DNA from: Streptomyces sp. NBC_01591
GTDB lineage: Bacteria > Actinomycetota > Actinomycetes > Streptomycetales > Streptomycetaceae
DNA: 64,000 nucleotides
NCBI RefSeq assembly: GCF_035918155.1
Contig: NZ_CP109327.1
Coordinates: 3,534,001 to 3,598,000 of the forward strand
Direction: 5' to 3'
The position numbers and the translations under genes are program-made. Below, in pieces: positions 8,553-17,053 of the stretch; position 1 is the first letter of the stretch; each line of letters opens with the position of its first letter. The notes under the pieces were generated by a model. The model was given only the letters and a program-made list of their open reading frames with translations, was not told the DNA's origin and ran no database searches.

Positions 8553-9688
8553 TCGGTGATCGTTCCTCGCAGGTAGTCGGCCGCGTGCCGGGCGCGCTCC
8601 CGCACGTCCGCCAGGTCGTCGCCATAGGTGTTGACGTGTCCGACCTTGCGGCCGGGCTTCACGTCCTTGCCGTACATGTGGATCTTGAGCTGCGGGTCGC
8701 GGGCCATGCAGTGCAGGTACGCCTGGTACATGTCCGGGAAGTCGCCGCCGAGGACATTGGACATGACCGTCCAGGTGGCGCGCGGGCGCGGGTCGCCGAG
8801 CGGCAGGTCGAGCACGGCCCGGACGTGGTTGGCGAACTGCGAGGTGATCGCGCCGTCCTGCGTCCAGTGGCCGGAGTTGTGCGGGCGCATGGCCAGCTCG
8901 TTGACCAGGATGCGCCCGTCACGGGTCTCGAAGAGTTCGACCGCGAGGTGGCCGACGACACCGAGCTCGGAGGCGATCCGGAGCGCGAGCTGCTGGGCCT
9001 CGCCGGTGAGCCGCTCGTCCAGCTCGGGGGCCGGAGCGATCACCGTGTCGCAGACCCCGTCGACCTGGATCGACTCGACGACCGGGTAGGCGACGGCCTG
9101 GCCGTGCGGCGAGCGGACGATGTTGGCCGCCAGCTCCCGTACGAAGTCGACCTTCTCCTCGGCGAGGACCGCGACACCGGCCCGGAAGGGCTCGGCCGCG
9201 TCCGCCTCGGAGCGGACCACCCAGACGCCCTTGCCGTCGTAGCCGCCGCGGACCGTCTTGAGGATGACGGGGAAGCCCCCGGTCTCCTCGGCGAAGGCGC
9301 CGACATCGGCCGGGTCCTTCACGATGCGGTGGCGGGGGCAGGGCGCGCCGATCTCGCTGAGCTTCGCGCGCATCACCCCCTTGTCCTGGGCGTGCACCAA
9401 CGCGTCGGGTCCCGGGCGCACGGGGATGCCGTCCGCCTCCAGGGCCCGCAGATGCTCGGTCGGTACGTGCTCGTGATCGAAGGTGATCACGTCACAGCCG
9501 CGCGCGAAGGCACGCAGCGTGTCCAGGTCGCGATAGTCGCCGACGACGACTTCGCTCACCACCTGGGCCGCCGAGTCCTGGGGGGTGTCGCTGAGGAGCT
9601 TGAACTTGATGCCGAGGGGGATGCCCGCCTCGTGGGTCATTCGGGCGAGCTGACCGCCACCGACCATGCCGACTACCGGGAACGTCAC
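8549..9688 (-). CDS. purK: N5-carboxyaminoimidazole ribonucleotide synthase PurK
   Basis: PurK (379 residues) uses ATP and bicarbonate to convert AIR to N5-CAIR. The N-terminal [11 protein letters not shown] motif, a central ATP-grasp domain ([18 protein letters not shown]) and the C-terminal [14 protein letters not shown] motif are all present. The GTG at 9688 overlaps its own ribosome site (ggagga), so the start is slightly uncertain, but the family N terminus matches. It is first in the purK-purE-dipeptidase operon and divergent from the GtrA gene at 9864. Confidence 0.97.
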   Translation of the reverse strand: MTFPVVGMVGGGQLARMTHEAGIPLGIKFKLLSDTPQDSAAQVVSEVVVGDYRDLDTLRAFARGCDVITFDHEHVPTEHLRALEADGIPVRPGPDALVHAQDKGVMRAKLSEIGAPCPRHRIVKDPADVGAFAEETGGFPVILKTVRGGYDGKGVWVVRSEADAAEPFRAGVAVLAEEKVDFVRELAANIVRSPHGQAVAYPVVESIQVDGVCDTVIAPAPELDERLTGEAQQLALRIASELGVVGHLAVELFETRDGRILVNELAMRPHNSGHWTQDGAITSQFANHVRAVLDLPLGDPRPRATWTVMSNVLGGDFPDMYQAYLHCMARDPQLKIHMYGKDVKPGRKVGHVNTYGDDLADVRERARHAADYLRGTITE

Positions 9689-9863
9689 TCCTCCAGGGTA
9701 TCCGCCGCCCCGGGGAGCTCCCGACGACGCCCTCCGGCTGCTCCGGGCCGGGCGGTCGTGTCACAGCATCGCCACACCTCTCACGGCATCCACGGGCGAC
9801 GCGAGGACGGGCTGGTTAGCATGACCGGGTTGACGTAACCGACTGACGGGCTGAGCGATCACC

Positions 9864-10412
9864 ATGAGCGAACAGGGTGGACTGCGGACCCGGCTGGAGC
9901 TGCTGGCCCGGGAAGTCGCCAAGTTCGGCGCGGTCGGCGCGGTCGGCCTGGTGGTCAACATCACGGTGTCCAACCTGCTCTGGCGGTACACAACCATCCC
10001 GACCGTACGGGCCGGTCTGCTGGCCACCTTCGTCGCCATCCTCGGCAACTACATCGGCTTCCGCTACTGGACGTACCAGGACCGCGACAAGAGCGGACGG
10101 ACCCGCGAGCTGACGCTGTTCCTGCTGTTCAGCGCGGTGGGCGCGGTCATCGAGACCGGTGTGCTGTACGCGGCGACGTACGGCTTCGGATGGAACAGCC
10201 CGGTCCAGAGCAATGTCTTCAAGATCCTCGGGATCGGCCTCGCGACCCTGTTCCGCTTCTGGTCCTACCGGACGTGGGTGTTCAAGGCGCTGCCCGTGGA
10301 GAAGCCCGCACCGGCCGTCGAGAACCCCGTGGCCGGTGGGGCCGAGGGGTTCCTGAAGCAGGGACGCACGGAGCAGGTGCCGCGGGTCGAGGCGGATTCG
10401 GTACGGCGGTAG
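9864..10412 (+). CDS. GtrA-family membrane protein
   Basis: The protein has 182 residues with four predicted membrane helices, for example KFGAVGAVGLVVNITVSNLL near residues 16-35 and LFLLFSAVGAVIETGVLYAA. The central motif NYIGFRYWTYQD and RFWSYRTWVFK are typical of GtrA proteins, which are thought to flip polyprenyl-phosphate-linked sugars across the membrane for cell-surface glycosylation. The tail after residue 145 is charged and likely cytoplasmic. No glycosyltransferase is adjacent. A second GtrA gene occurs at 58444. Confidence 0.9.
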   Translation: MSEQGGLRTRLELLAREVAKFGAVGAVGLVVNITVSNLLWRYTTIPTVRAGLLATFVAILGNYIGFRYWTYQDRDKSGRTRELTLFLLFSAVGAVIETGVLYAATYGFGWNSPVQSNVFKILGIGLATLFRFWSYRTWVFKALPVEKPAPAVENPVAGGAEGFLKQGRTEQVPRVEADSVRR

Positions 10413-10425
10413 CGGACCGCGCGGC

Positions 10426-11691
10426 TCACCGCACCGGGCGTTCCGGTTCCCGCCTCTTCAGGGCCACCCGGCTGAGGAACAGGGCGAAGACCGCGGGCTG
10501 CTGCTGGAGCAGTTCGAGGCGGCCGCCGTCCGCCTCCGCGAGGTCCCTGGCCACCGCGAGGCCGATGCCGGTGGAGTTGCGGCCGCTGATCGTCCGCTCG
10601 AAGATCCGGGCGCCCAGGTCGGGGGGAACCCCCGGGCCCTCGTCCGTGACCTCGATGACCGCCTGGTTGCCGGTGACCCGGGTGCGCAGCGCGACCGTAC
10701 CGCCGCCGTGCATCAGTGAGTTCTCGATCAGCGCGGCCAGCACCTGGGCGACCGCGCCCGGCGTGCCTACGGCCCGCAGCCCCTGCTTGCCGGAGCGGAC
10801 GATGGCGCGGCCCGCGCTCCGGTAGGCGGGACGCCACTCCTCGATCTGCTGCTTGACGACCTCGTCGAGATCGAAGACGACGGCGGAGCCGGTACGCGGA
10901 TCGCGGGCGTTGGTCAGCAGCCGCTCCACCACGTCGGTGAGCCGCTCGACCTGGGTGAGGGCGATGTTCGCCTCCTCCTTCACCGTGTCCGGGTCGTCGG
11001 TGACCGAGATCTCCTCGATCCGCATGGAGAGCGCGGTGAGCGGCGTGCGGAGCTGGTGAGAGGCGTCGGCGGCCAGCCGGCGTTCCGCGGTCAGCATCCG
11101 GGCGATCCGTTCGGCGGAGGCGTCCAGGACGTCGGCGACCCGGTCCAGCTCCGGCACTCCGTACCGCTTGTGGCGCGGTCGCGGGTCGCCGGAGCCGAGG
11201 CGTTCGGCGGTCTCGGCCAGGTCGGTCAGCGGTGAGGTCAGCTTGTTGGCCTGGCGTACGGCCAGGAGCACGGCGGAGACGATGGCCAGCAGCGCCACCG
11301 CGCCGATGATCATCAGGGTGCGGCCGACCTCGCTGGTGACCGTGGAGCTGGACTGCTCGACGATGACCTTCTCGCCGTGCTCCCCCTCGGCCGTGCCGCG
11401 GATCACACTGCCGGTGGGGCGCTTGCCGAGTTCGAGGGGGGCGCGGCCGGGGATCTTGACCAGCGCGTAGCGCTTGATGTCGACCTGCTGGGACAGCAGT
11501 ACGGAGGTGATCCGCTCGTCCTCCACCAGCCGGCTCTCGACGACGCTTATCAGCCGCAGCGCCTCGGAGTCGACGCTCTCCTGGGCGCTGTTGCTGATGG
11601 TGCGGGTCTCGACGATGACGAGGGAGACGCCGAAGACGGCGATCACCACAAGCACTACGGCGAGCGTGGAGTTGATCAGTCTGCGGCGCAT
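10426..11691 (-). CDS. Two-component sensor histidine kinase
   Basis: This 421-residue membrane kinase has a first TM segment at about residues 10-27, an extracytoplasmic sensor of roughly 95 residues, and a second TM at about 125-146. HAMP follows, then the H-box with His212 (ASHQLRTPLTAL), an N-box (ENSLMHGGG), a G1 box (DEGPGVP) and a G2 box (GIGLAVARDLAEADGG). It lies 60 bases downstream of its response regulator gene on the same strand and surely forms a pair with it. The gap between the two carries an 18-bp tandem duplication. The signal is unknown. Confidence 0.95.
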   Translation of the reverse strand: MRRRLINSTLAVVLVVIAVFGVSLVIVETRTISNSAQESVDSEALRLISVVESRLVEDERITSVLLSQQVDIKRYALVKIPGRAPLELGKRPTGSVIRGTAEGEHGEKVIVEQSSSTVTSEVGRTLMIIGAVALLAIVSAVLLAVRQANKLTSPLTDLAETAERLGSGDPRPRHKRYGVPELDRVADVLDASAERIARMLTAERRLAADASHQLRTPLTALSMRIEEISVTDDPDTVKEEANIALTQVERLTDVVERLLTNARDPRTGSAVVFDLDEVVKQQIEEWRPAYRSAGRAIVRSGKQGLRAVGTPGAVAQVLAALIENSLMHGGGTVALRTRVTGNQAVIEVTDEGPGVPPDLGARIFERTISGRNSTGIGLAVARDLAEADGGRLELLQQQPAVFALFLSRVALKRREPERPVR

Positions 11692-11725
11692 GAGTGCTTC
11701 TGCTCGTCGTCTCTCTCCGGTGTTT

Positions 11726-11761
11726 CCGGAACGTCAGCTCTTCCCGGAACGTCAGCTCTTC
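11726..11761. repeat. 18-bp tandem duplication at the response regulator stop codon
   Basis: The unit ccggaacgtcagctcttc occurs twice head to tail, at 11726-11743 and 11744-11761. On the minus strand the copy at 11744-11761 contains the last sense codons and the stop of the response regulator; the other copy is non-coding and just downstream. It reads as a recent slippage duplication that leaves the protein unchanged. Confidence 0.85.
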
Positions 11762-12429
11762 TCGAAGCGGAAGCCGACGCCCCGCACGGTCGCGATGTAG
11801 CGGGGGTTGGCGGCGTCGTCGCCGAGCTTCTTGCGGAGCCAGGAGATGTGCATGTCGAGGGTCTTCGTCGACGACCACCAGGTGGTGTCCCAGACCTCGC
11901 GCATCAACTGGTCCCGGGTGACGACCCGGCCCGCGTCGCGGACCAGGACCCGCAGCAGGTCGAACTCCTTGGCGGTGAGCTGGAGTTCCTCCTCGCCCAT
12001 CCAGGCGCGGTGCGACTCGACGTCGATCCGGACGCCGTGCGTCGCGGGCTGCGGCGCGGGCTCGGTGGCGCCGCGACGCAGCAGGGCCCGGACGCGGGCG
12101 AGCAGTTCGGCGAGGCGGAAGGGCTTGGTGACGTAGTCGTCGGCACCCGCGTCGAGGCCGACGACGGTGTCCACCTCGTCGGCACGGGCGGTCAGCACCA
12201 GGATCGGCACGGTGTGACCCTCGGCACGGAGCCTGCGGGCAACTTCGAGGCCGTCCATCCCGGGCAGACCCAGGTCGAGCACGACCAGGTCGATTCCGCC
12301 CTGGAGGCCGGCGTCGAGCGCGGTCGGACCGTCTTCGCGGACCTCGACCTCGTAACCCTCCCGACGCAGGGCGCGGGCCAGCGGCTCCGAGATGGATGCA
12401 TCGTCCTCGGCGAGCAGTACACGGGTCAT
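11752..12429 (-). CDS. OmpR/PhoB-type response regulator
   Basis: This 225-residue regulator has a receiver domain with the acidic pocket Asp9/Asp10, phosphoacceptor Asp52 (VVLDLGLPGMDG), Thr80 and Lys102 (VTKPF). A winged-helix DNA-binding domain of the OmpR type follows from about residue 125 to the end (ELQLTAKEFDLLRVLVRD, then VRGVGFRFEKS). The ATG at 12429 begins MTRVLLAEDD as in the family; the frame is open a little further upstream. It precedes the kinase gene at 10426-11691 in a two-gene operon, and is divergent from the peptide transporter. Confidence 0.96.
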   Translation of the reverse strand: MTRVLLAEDDASISEPLARALRREGYEVEVREDGPTALDAGLQGGIDLVVLDLGLPGMDGLEVARRLRAEGHTVPILVLTARADEVDTVVGLDAGADDYVTKPFRLAELLARVRALLRRGATEPAPQPATHGVRIDVESHRAWMGEEELQLTAKEFDLLRVLVRDAGRVVTRDQLMREVWDTTWWSSTKTLDMHISWLRKKLGDDAANPRYIATVRGVGFRFEKS

Positions 12430-12919
12430 GGAGTGATGGTAGTCCGCGCGGAGCGGATGCTGTGAGGTGATCCACAACCCCTACGGGTCTGCGAAATAAA
12501 CGGGCAGATGCCTTTGAATATGGGAGCGCGGCTCCATCAAGACCTGTGATCCATCTCTCAAGTCCATTCATATCCCGCTCTGTCGTGGCGTATGGTGGCT
12601 CGACGCCTGTTGCACTACTCAAGGACCCTTGGGCAGCTTTTAGCGCCAAGGGTCTCTTTTGTTGGCCGACTGGTACCCGCCAGTCGCGGAGTCAGTGAAT
12701 GACCTGTGGCCGGGCCCGGAGCGTGAGACGCGCACCGGGCGTGGATCCCGACGCGGTCGGTCCCCGTCCCCTTCAGCCGGCTCCTTCGTGAGTCCGGCGG
12801 TCGGGACGAATCCCCTCTCAGGCGTGAGGGGTGGGGCCTGTCCGCGCCGGTGCCGGCCTCCCCCCACCGGGCGCACCACGCTCACAAGGCGTCGCGTCCC
12901 GAGCACACAAGGATCGACC
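12430..12919. other. 490-bp gap between response regulator and peptide transporter
   Basis: No convincing gene is seen. It should hold the divergent promoters. A -10-like tatggt lies at 12591-12596, followed 27 bases later by the terminator-like hairpin at 12623-12664. Below the hairpin about 255 bases of GC-rich leader run to the transporter start without an obvious reading frame under a ribosome site. Confidence 0.6.
12623..12664 (+). terminator. Intrinsic terminator in the leader of the peptide transporter (attenuator or small RNA end)
   Basis: The arms gacccttgg (12624-12632) and ccaagggtc (12646-12654) are followed at once by tctcttttgtt, one of the few classical T-rich terminators in this window. 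It points the same way as the transporter gene and no gene lies upstream of it on this strand, so it should end a short transcript or act as an attenuator. Confidence 0.6.
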
Positions 12920-14410
12920 ATGGCGTCCAGCCTGACGAAGGACCCGGCCAGTACATCTGGATCCGCGAAGACCTTCTTCGGCCACCCCCGCGGCCTGGCC
13001 ACTCTCTTCATGACCGAGATGTGGGAGCGCTTCAGCTTCTACGGCATGCGGGCCCTGCTTCCGCTTTACCTGGTCTCCAATTCCGGCCTGCACATGAACG
13101 CGGCCACGGCCACCGCGATCTACTCCATCTACATGGCGATGGTGTATCTGCTCGCCATGCCCGGAGGCTGGTTCGGCGACCGGGTCTGGGGGCCGCGCAA
13201 GACGGTCACCATCTCGGCCGCCGTCATCATGCTGGGCCACCTGACGCTCGCACTGCCGGGCTCCGGCACCTTCTTCGCCGGTCTGGCGCTGGTCGCGCTC
13301 GGATCCGGTCTGCTGAAGGCCAACATCTCGACGATGGTCGGCCACCTCTACAACGGTCCGGACGACCCGCGTCGCGACGGTGGCTTCACCGTCTTCTACA
13401 TGGGCATCAACCTCGGTGCCTTCGCCGCGCCGCTGATCATCGGCACGGTCGGCGAGAAGGTGAACTGGCACCTCGGCTTCGCCATCGCCGCGGTCGGCAT
13501 GGCGCTGGGTCTGGCCCAGTTCCTCATCGGTACGCGCCACCTCAGCGAGCGCAGCAGCGTCGTCCCGAAGCCGCTGTCGGCCGAGGAGCGCCGTACGACC
13601 CTGCGCAAGGGTCTGCTGTGGCTGATAGTGGCCGTCGTCTTCTACGGCGTGCTCGTCGCCACCGATGTCTACACGCTGAACTGGGCGCTCGTCCCGATCA
13701 CCGTCGCCGGTCTGCTCATCCCGGTCGCGGTGCTGGTGCGGATCAAGCGGGACCGGGACCTCTCGAAGACCGAGCAGTCGAAGATGTCCGGCTACATCTG
13801 GTTCTTCGTCGCCGCGGCCGCGTTCTGGATGATCTACGACCAGGGCGGCTCCACGCTGTCGCTCTTCGGTGAGTCCTCCACCACCAACAGCCTGTTCGGC
13901 CTGGACTTCCCGACCTCCTGGTACCAGTCGGTCAACCCGGTCTTCATCATGGCGCTGGCCCCGGTCGTCGCCTGGATATGGCTGGCGCTGAACCGGCGCG
14001 GCAAGGAGCCGAGCACGGTCGTCAAGTTCGGCTCGGGTCTCTTCCTGGTCGGTGTCTCCTTCCTCGTCTTCATGATGCCGCTGACCATGGCGACGGACGG
14101 CGACAAGGTCAGCCCGATGTGGCTGGTGTCGATCTACTTCCTGCAGACCGTCGGTGAACTCTGCCTCTCCCCGGTCGGCCTGTCGGTCACCACGAAGATG
14201 GCGCCCGCGAAGTACGGCAGCCAGATGATGGGTGTCTGGTTCCTCGCGGTCACCGCGGGCGACTGCACCACCAGCCTGCTGTCGCTGGCGGGGGTCGATC
14301 TGAACAAGACCGGCATAGTGGGTCTGGAGGCGGCGCTCGCGATCGTCGCCGCATTCGCGATCTGGATGTACCGCAAGAAGGTCACCCAGCTCATGGGCAA
14401 CGTGCGCTGA
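12920..14410 (+). CDS. POT-family proton-dependent peptide transporter
   Basis: This inner-membrane protein has 496 residues and about 12-14 helices. The proton-coupling ExxERFxxY motif is seen as MWERFSFYGMRALLPLYL near residue 36. The PTR2 signature region FYMGINLGAFAAPLIIG follows, and GWFGDRVWGPRK marks the loop between helices 2 and 3. The family imports di- and tripeptides by proton symport. The ATG at 12920 has a fair ribosome site (aagga) and follows a long leader that contains an intrinsic terminator. A strong bidirectional terminator lies downstream. Confidence 0.95.
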   Translation: MASSLTKDPASTSGSAKTFFGHPRGLATLFMTEMWERFSFYGMRALLPLYLVSNSGLHMNAATATAIYSIYMAMVYLLAMPGGWFGDRVWGPRKTVTISAAVIMLGHLTLALPGSGTFFAGLALVALGSGLLKANISTMVGHLYNGPDDPRRDGGFTVFYMGINLGAFAAPLIIGTVGEKVNWHLGFAIAAVGMALGLAQFLIGTRHLSERSSVVPKPLSAEERRTTLRKGLLWLIVAVVFYGVLVATDVYTLNWALVPITVAGLLIPVAVLVRIKRDRDLSKTEQSKMSGYIWFFVAAAAFWMIYDQGGSTLSLFGESSTTNSLFGLDFPTSWYQSVNPVFIMALAPVVAWIWLALNRRGKEPSTVVKFGSGLFLVGVSFLVFMMPLTMATDGDKVSPMWLVSIYFLQTVGELCLSPVGLSVTTKMAPAKYGSQMMGVWFLAVTAGDCTTSLLSLAGVDLNKTGIVGLEAALAIVAAFAIWMYRKKVTQLMGNVR

Positions 14411-14461
14411 TGACCTGACGCGCCGATGCACTGGCGTGCTGATGCGCTGATCGCCCGCACA

Positions 14462-14500
14462 CGAGGGCCGCCGCACCGTCGACCGGTGCGGCGGCCCTCG
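14462..14500. terminator. Bidirectional terminator after peptide transporter
   Basis: Perfect 16-bp arms at 14462-14477 and 14485-14500, extendable by one more pair, surround a 5-7 base loop. It sits between the convergent transporter and surface-protein genes. Confidence 0.85.
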
Positions 14501-14522
14501 CGCTGTTGTTACGGGAGCCGGC

Positions 14523-15911
14523 TCACCTGGTGCCGCGCAGCCTGCGCCACGGGGTGAAGGTGAACACGGCGCCGCCCAGCAGGATCGCCGTGCCCGCGAC
14601 CAGGCCGAGGGCGCGCAGGGTGCCGTTGTCCTCGGCCCCGGTGGCGGCCAGTCCGCCGCCGGAGTCCGTACCACCGGCCGTGGAGCCGGTGGCGCCCGTG
14701 GAGCCCGAGGTGGCGGAGCCGGAGGCGCCGCCCTGCTGGGCGGTGGTGTCGAGCTCCAGCGACGGGGTCACCGAGCCCTTGACCTTGCACGGGATGTTGA
14801 TCTTCGAGGCGCCCAGGGTGACGTCGATCGTCAGGGTGCCGGGGCTGAGCGTGGACTTGCCGGACGCGCCCGGCTTGTAGGTGCCGGTCATGTCGGACAG
14901 GTCGACCGGCTTGCCCTGCTCCAACGGTTCGGCGTTGGCCGGGCCGGTGACCTTCACCGAGCCCTTGTCCGCGCCGCCGATGGTGATGTCCATGGACGGC
15001 TTGAGCGCACCGGCCGGCAGTGCGGCCGGGCTGTCCATCACGCCCTTGGCCGTCTTCACCGTGAGGGCGTAGCTCCCGCCGCTCTTCTTGGCGTTGATCG
15101 TCACCTTGGAGGCGATGTCGGCCGGTCCCGGGGACGTACAGGTGAAGTGGACCGCGACCTCCTTGCCGGGGAAGTCGGTCTGTCCGCTGCCGCCGCCGGA
15201 GCCGGAGGTGGAGCCGCCGGAGTCGCTGCCGCCGGAGCTCGTGCCACCTGCGGTGGTGCCGGAGGTCGTGCCGCCCGAGGCAGTGGAGCCGGAGGTGGTG
15301 CCGCCCGCGGTGGTGGAACCGCTCGTGGAGCCGCTCGTCGTACCGCCCGCGGTGGTGGATCCGCCGCCGTCCGTGACCTTGATGGTCGCGCCCGGCTGCA
15401 CGGTCTCCTTCGGGGTGCACTTGGTGTCCGTGGAGATCGGCTTGGAGACGTTGATGTTGTACGCGTCCGGCGTCAGCGTGATCTCACCGGCCTTCTCCAG
15501 CTTCAGCGTGCCCTTCATGTCGGACAGCACCATGGCGCTGTTCTTGGGGATCGGCGGGTTCTGCCGCGGCCCTTCCATCTGTACGGTGCCCGTGGCGGCG
15601 CCGCCCACCTTGAGGGTGCCGGTCGGCTTGACGGTGTCCTTGTCCAGGTCGAGGATGTCGGGGTTCTTGGAGGCGGCCTCGACCGTCTTCCACACCACCT
15701 CGACGGTGTCCCCGACCTTGGCCTCGGCGGGCGCGGTCAGCTGCACCTTGGTGGTGCCCTGCACGGCCGGCAGCCCGGAGATGGGCGGCGGAATGCACTC
15801 CGTCGCGTACGAGACGTCGGCAGCCTGGGCCGGACTCGCGGCCAGCAGCATGCCCGCGCCGCCGAGCATCATCGCGACTCCCGTCGCGACCGTCCTGCGT
15901 TGCGTACTCAC
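14523..15911 (-). CDS. Sortase-anchored surface protein with LAATG sorting signal
   Basis: The protein has 462 residues: a signal peptide (about 1-34, ending AQAAD), then a beta-rich domain with two cysteines (about 35-175). A Gly/Ser/Thr-only linker of about 60 residues follows, then a second copy-like domain (VAVHFTCTSPGPADI through INIPCKVKG), and a tail with LAATG at 421-425, a membrane helix and Arg residues. LAxTG is the motif read by actinobacterial class E sortases, so wall anchoring is likely. The domain resembles that of the LPKTG protein at 18109. The GTG start overlaps the upstream gene stop by 4 bases, so it is the last gene of a coupled operon. Confidence 0.85.
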   Translation of the reverse strand: MSTQRRTVATGVAMMLGGAGMLLAASPAQAADVSYATECIPPPISGLPAVQGTTKVQLTAPAEAKVGDTVEVVWKTVEAASKNPDILDLDKDTVKPTGTLKVGGAATGTVQMEGPRQNPPIPKNSAMVLSDMKGTLKLEKAGEITLTPDAYNINVSKPISTDTKCTPKETVQPGATIKVTDGGGSTTAGGTTSGSTSGSTTAGGTTSGSTASGGTTSGTTAGGTSSGGSDSGGSTSGSGGGSGQTDFPGKEVAVHFTCTSPGPADIASKVTINAKKSGGSYALTVKTAKGVMDSPAALPAGALKPSMDITIGGADKGSVKVTGPANAEPLEQGKPVDLSDMTGTYKPGASGKSTLSPGTLTIDVTLGASKINIPCKVKGSVTPSLELDTTAQQGGASGSATSGSTGATGSTAGGTDSGGGLAATGAEDNGTLRALGLVAGTAILLGGAVFTFTPWRRLRGTR

Positions 15912-17053
15912 GAATGTCCCTTCGTCGTCGGTCCGTTCTCTGACGGTGCGGAATCGGGTGTGAACCACGGCAGCGCGGCCGTGGTGGTGGACGGGCCGTC
16001 GGTGGGCGCGGCCGTGGGACCCGCGGCGGGCTTCGGTGCGCGGCGCGGCTTCGGGGTCCTCGCGGTCGCGTCGGCCCCTCGCAAGGGGCGGCGGCGCCGG
16101 GCGCGGCCCGGGGCGCGCGAGGAGCGGGGCCGTACCTTGTCGACGATCGCCATGCCGATCCGGAACACGGCGGCCGGTACGACCACGCAGAGCAGGATCC
16201 AGAAGAGCGTGACGCCCCAGGGGCGGCCGACCCCCCACGGCTGTTCGGCCAGCACCTTGCCGCCGTACTTGAGCGAGACCTGGTAGTCGCCGTGGGCGCC
16301 CGCCGTCAGTTCGACCGGGAGCTTGATCTGCGCCTTGCGGCCGGAGGCGATGGTGCCGCGCCACTGCCGCTCCTCCCACTGCGGGGCGAAGACGCCGTGC
16401 GCGGTGCCGACCTCGAAGACCGGGTCCTTGACGGGGGCGGAGCCGAGGTTGCCCACGGTGAGGACCAGTTGCCGCGCGGGCGGGGCGCCGAACCAGGTGA
16501 GGATCCCGCTGTCGCCCTCCAGCCGGGTGGTGGCCAGCACCGCGAGCCGCCCGCCCCCGGTCTCCTTCGGCAGCGGGGCGAGCGGGTGGCCCGCGACGAC
16601 GAACACGGCGTCGGCGACGGCCTGTTCCCCGGTGACGGTGGCGACATGCACCACGCAGGGGCAGGGCACGGGCGGTTCGGCGACCGGCATCTTCTTGCGG
16701 AAGGCGCCCTTGGCATCGGTAGTGACGGCCCGGCCCTCGGCGTTGGCGCAGGAGTTGGTACCGCCGATCACGCCCCGGTCCGTCGTGGACCGTCCGCAGA
16801 TCAGCATCATCAGCAGCGCGTTCGGGCGCCAGCCGCTGCCCTTCACGGTGATCTCACCGCCCTTGCCCGCCTGCTGCTTGGAGAGGGTGACCACGGGCTT
16901 CGCGTCCGCGGCCCTCGTATCCGCCGCGTCGGCGCCGGTCGCGGAGAGCATCAGCAGGGCGGGCAGCAGGGCCACGAGCAGCGGGGCGAACAGCGCGGCG
17001 GCCCACCGACGGCTTGATCTGCGGGGTGCTGCCGGTCCGGCCTGTCCAGTCAC
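15908..17053 (-). CDS. Secreted membrane-anchored protein with Ig/neocarzinostatin-like domain
   Basis: This 381-residue protein has an N-terminal signal sequence (hydrophobic about 18-42). An Ig-like beta domain follows, with KPVVTLSKQQAGKGGEITVK, then CPCVVHVATVTGEQAVADA, resembling neocarzinostatin-like folds. A second beta domain comes next, then one membrane helix (VTLFWILLCVVVPAAVFRIG, about residues 290-310) and a basic then Pro/Thr-rich cytoplasmic tail. It overlaps both neighbours by 4 bases (GTGA), so it is the middle gene of a three-gene translationally coupled operon. Function is unknown; a scaffold for surface proteins is an inference. Confidence 0.8.
   Translation of the reverse strand: MTGQAGPAAPRRSSRRWAAALFAPLLVALLPALLMLSATGADAADTRAADAKPVVTLSKQQAGKGGEITVKGSGWRPNALLMMLICGRSTTDRGVIGGTNSCANAEGRAVTTDAKGAFRKKMPVAEPPVPCPCVVHVATVTGEQAVADAVFVVAGHPLAPLPKETGGGRLAVLATTRLEGDSGILTWFGAPPARQLVLTVGNLGSAPVKDPVFEVGTAHGVFAPQWEERQWRGTIASGRKAQIKLPVELTAGAHGDYQVSLKYGGKVLAEQPWGVGRPWGVTLFWILLCVVVPAAVFRIGMAIVDKVRPRSSRAPGRARRRRPLRGADATARTPKPRRAPKPAAGPTAAPTDGPSTTTAALPWFTPDSAPSENGPTTKGHS

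Noticed and set aside
10265..12649. Long open frame overlapping the two-component genes in another frame
   Set aside because: No domain; the histidine kinase and response regulator account for this DNA fully.
15180..15370. Repetitive Gly/Ser/Thr codons as a mobile or satellite repeat
   Set aside because: They encode the flexible linker of the surface protein and stay in frame.
14523..16379. 618-residue version of the LAATG protein starting upstream
   Set aside because: The extra N-terminal part is antisense-like Arg/Gly sequence; the GTG at 15911 has a ribosome site and begins a signal peptide.
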